Assembly (NCBI RefSeq): GCF_043769475.1 | Contig: NZ_CP171728.1 | Coordinates: 248,001 to 312,000 of the forward strand | DNA: 64,000 nt | Reading direction: 5' to 3' | Source: Allomesorhizobium sp043769475 | Lineage (GTDB): Bacteria > Pseudomonadota > Alphaproteobacteria > Rhizobiales > Rhizobiaceae | Shown: positions 63,051 to 64,000 of the stretch, one piece after another | Layout of the letters: each line of letters starts with the position of its first letter | Position numbering within the stretch: the stretch's first letter is position 1 | Program-made: the position numbers and the translations under genes | Notes under the pieces: generated by a model | What the model was told of the DNA's origin: nothing | Databases searched by the model: none | What the model saw: only the letters and a program-made list of their open reading frames with translations

Positions 63051-63584
63051 ATGCCAGATCGCTTTGAAAAACAAATCCGTGAACTTGAAGGTGCCATAGG
63101 AAAGCTTCCCCAAGAAGCTCTGGACAATTTCATAAAATTCAATCAGAGACATCGATATTTTGTTCCGATGGATGGCTATCACTCAGTTCGACATCCGCTG
63201 AGAGACATCACATGTAGCGCTACTGAGGTCTTTCTGCTTTCCGGCAACGACAAAACTGGAAACTCTGGAACAGCCGAGTTGCACCTCAATGATTTTCTTT
63301 GTCATCACGCGTTCGATAGCGGCCAGCGAGGCGGTTTGATTAGTCGCCCTCAATTCACGGCCTTGCCGACGAGTGATACGCCAGTAATACTTACAGTGAA
63401 ATTCGGCTTGAGTGAGATCGCGTTGCAACCCGGTGAAGCAGTGGGCGGCAGTGTTTCGTCGCCTCTGTTGGATGTTGTTGTGACGGTCACAAGCTGGAAT
63501 CTTGACGGAAGTCCCGCCAAGGATGTTTGGTTTTCTTGGGTAACAACGATTGAAGGAGCGCGAGTCTTTCAAATCGGCGGTTGA
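63051..63584 (+). CDS. Hypothetical protein
   Basis: 177 residues from MPDRFEKQIRELEGAIGKL; CAGGAGAACGTC precedes the Met. A helical start (EALDNFIKFNQRHRYFVP) is followed by a beta-rich body: ATEVFLLSGNDKTG, VILTVKFGLSEIALQPGEAVGG, and a final strand set ending ARVFQIGG. No family recognised. Codon use is less GC-biased than neighbours, which may point to recent transfer. Confidence 0.55.
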   Translation: MPDRFEKQIRELEGAIGKLPQEALDNFIKFNQRHRYFVPMDGYHSVRHPLRDITCSATEVFLLSGNDKTGNSGTAELHLNDFLCHHAFDSGQRGGLISRPQFTALPTSDTPVILTVKFGLSEIALQPGEAVGGSVSSPLLDVVVTVTSWNLDGSPAKDVWFSWVTTIEGARVFQIGG

Positions 63585-63599
63585 TGACGCGGATCCAAT

Positions 63600-64000
63600 A
63601 ACGAACGCCTGCTAACATCGAAGCCCAAATCAATGGCATGTATGGACGGCCTCCGCGTGGCAAGGGCTTTCCCCGGCGAGGTCTGGGTGGCGTGGTCGGC
63701 CAGCACCTGTGCGATTGTCTTGCCCCCGCCCCACAGCGCGTCGTCGACGCGGATGGTGTCGATGTCGTTCTGGAAGCCGGAAATAGTATCCTTGTCGTAA
63801 TTCGGCGCAAAAACGAAGATGTCGGCCTCAGCTCCGCCCACGAGGGCGTCAGTGCCAGCCTCGTCGTCCACCGTGTCTGTACCAGCCGCTCCCTGGAGAT
63901 TGTCGTTGCCGTCGCCGCCATTCAGGCTTTCGTTGCCGGTGCCACCCGACAGAAGGTTGTCCTTGGCAGAGCGATACCCAAGCTACACTGGATCGGGAGA
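63600..64000 (-). pseudogene. RTX-repeat protein, C-terminal part, running off the window
   Basis: Reading leftward from the window end: LLSGGTGNESLNGGDGNDNL, DDEAGTDALVGGAEADIFVFAPNYDKDTISGFQNDIDTIRVDDALWGGGKTIAQVLADHATQT. These are RTX nonapeptides and the serralysin-type end. After about 63660 the sequence leaves the family pattern, so the last export-signal residues look replaced or truncated. This is the third RTX gene of the window; the 5' part is outside. Confidence 0.65.

Overview
The window is GC-rich DNA from an alphaproteobacterium, most likely a Rhizobiales / Phyllobacteriaceae-like organism. The basis is the protein families seen: an ExoF-like exopolysaccharide exporter, a PrsDE-type type I secretion system, DUF736 and DUF768 proteins, small rhizobial-type hypotheticals and a mobilisation relaxase next to ParA. 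No ribosomal or core housekeeping genes appear. The window is accessory DNA: two glycan clusters, stress-type genes, many insertion sequences and a long stretch of decaying mobile-element genes.

Region 1 (1-4.6 kb) is a stack of insertion sequences: an IS5-family element with a split transposase, an IS110-family transposase, an IS5/IS427-type element (copy 1 of 3) and an IS630-family element. Region 2 (4.6-18.6 kb) is an exopolysaccharide and secretion locus. It holds two paralogous Wzx-like flippases, a Wzy/O-antigen-ligase-like polymerase, a CpsD-like protein without a recognisable Walker A loop, an ExoF-like outer-membrane exporter and a membrane glycosyltransferase. Next to these lies an RTX-tailed helical-barrel protein with its own PrsD/PrsE transporter. 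The likely picture is a polymer made at the inner membrane, exported, and modified outside the cell by the secreted RTX protein. Region 3 (18.6-28.3 kb) has an IS21 remnant, a frameshifted PRC-barrel protein, a short-chain dehydrogenase with two nonsense codons, a DUF892 ferritin-like protein, small hypotheticals, a 5'-truncated azoreductase and a TetR / secreted-protein pair with twin operators. Region 4 (28.3-34.0 kb) is a compact glycan operon: acyltransferase, two GT2 glycosyltransferases and an ABC exporter, preceded by a (CT)17 tract.

Copies 1 and 2 of the 838-bp IS5 element are direct repeats that bracket about 32 kb, including both glycan clusters, so that segment has the layout of a composite transposon.

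Region 5 (36-47 kb) is the worn backbone of an integrative, mobilisable or plasmid element. It includes a DUF736 fragment, a heavily frameshifted primase-helicase of the TOTE type, a WGR protein, an HU pseudogene and a ribbon-helix-helix/ParA operon broken by frameshifts and IS copy 3. A frameshifted MobC-like gene, an intact 785-residue relaxase and a 3' fragment of a tRNA-Gln gene (likely attachment-site scar) follow. Region 6 (47-64 kb) carries small hypothetical genes, a pair of similar structured elements that look like duplicated small RNAs, two differently truncated serine recombinases, a VCBS/RTX protein split by an IS with a clear TTAG duplication, a subtilase pseudogene, an IS1182-type remnant and the end of another RTX gene.

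The glycan and secretion genes read cleanly, whereas most genes of the mobile backbone carry frameshifts or stops. The decay therefore looks biological and regional rather than due to sequencing noise, although raw reads would be needed to settle that.
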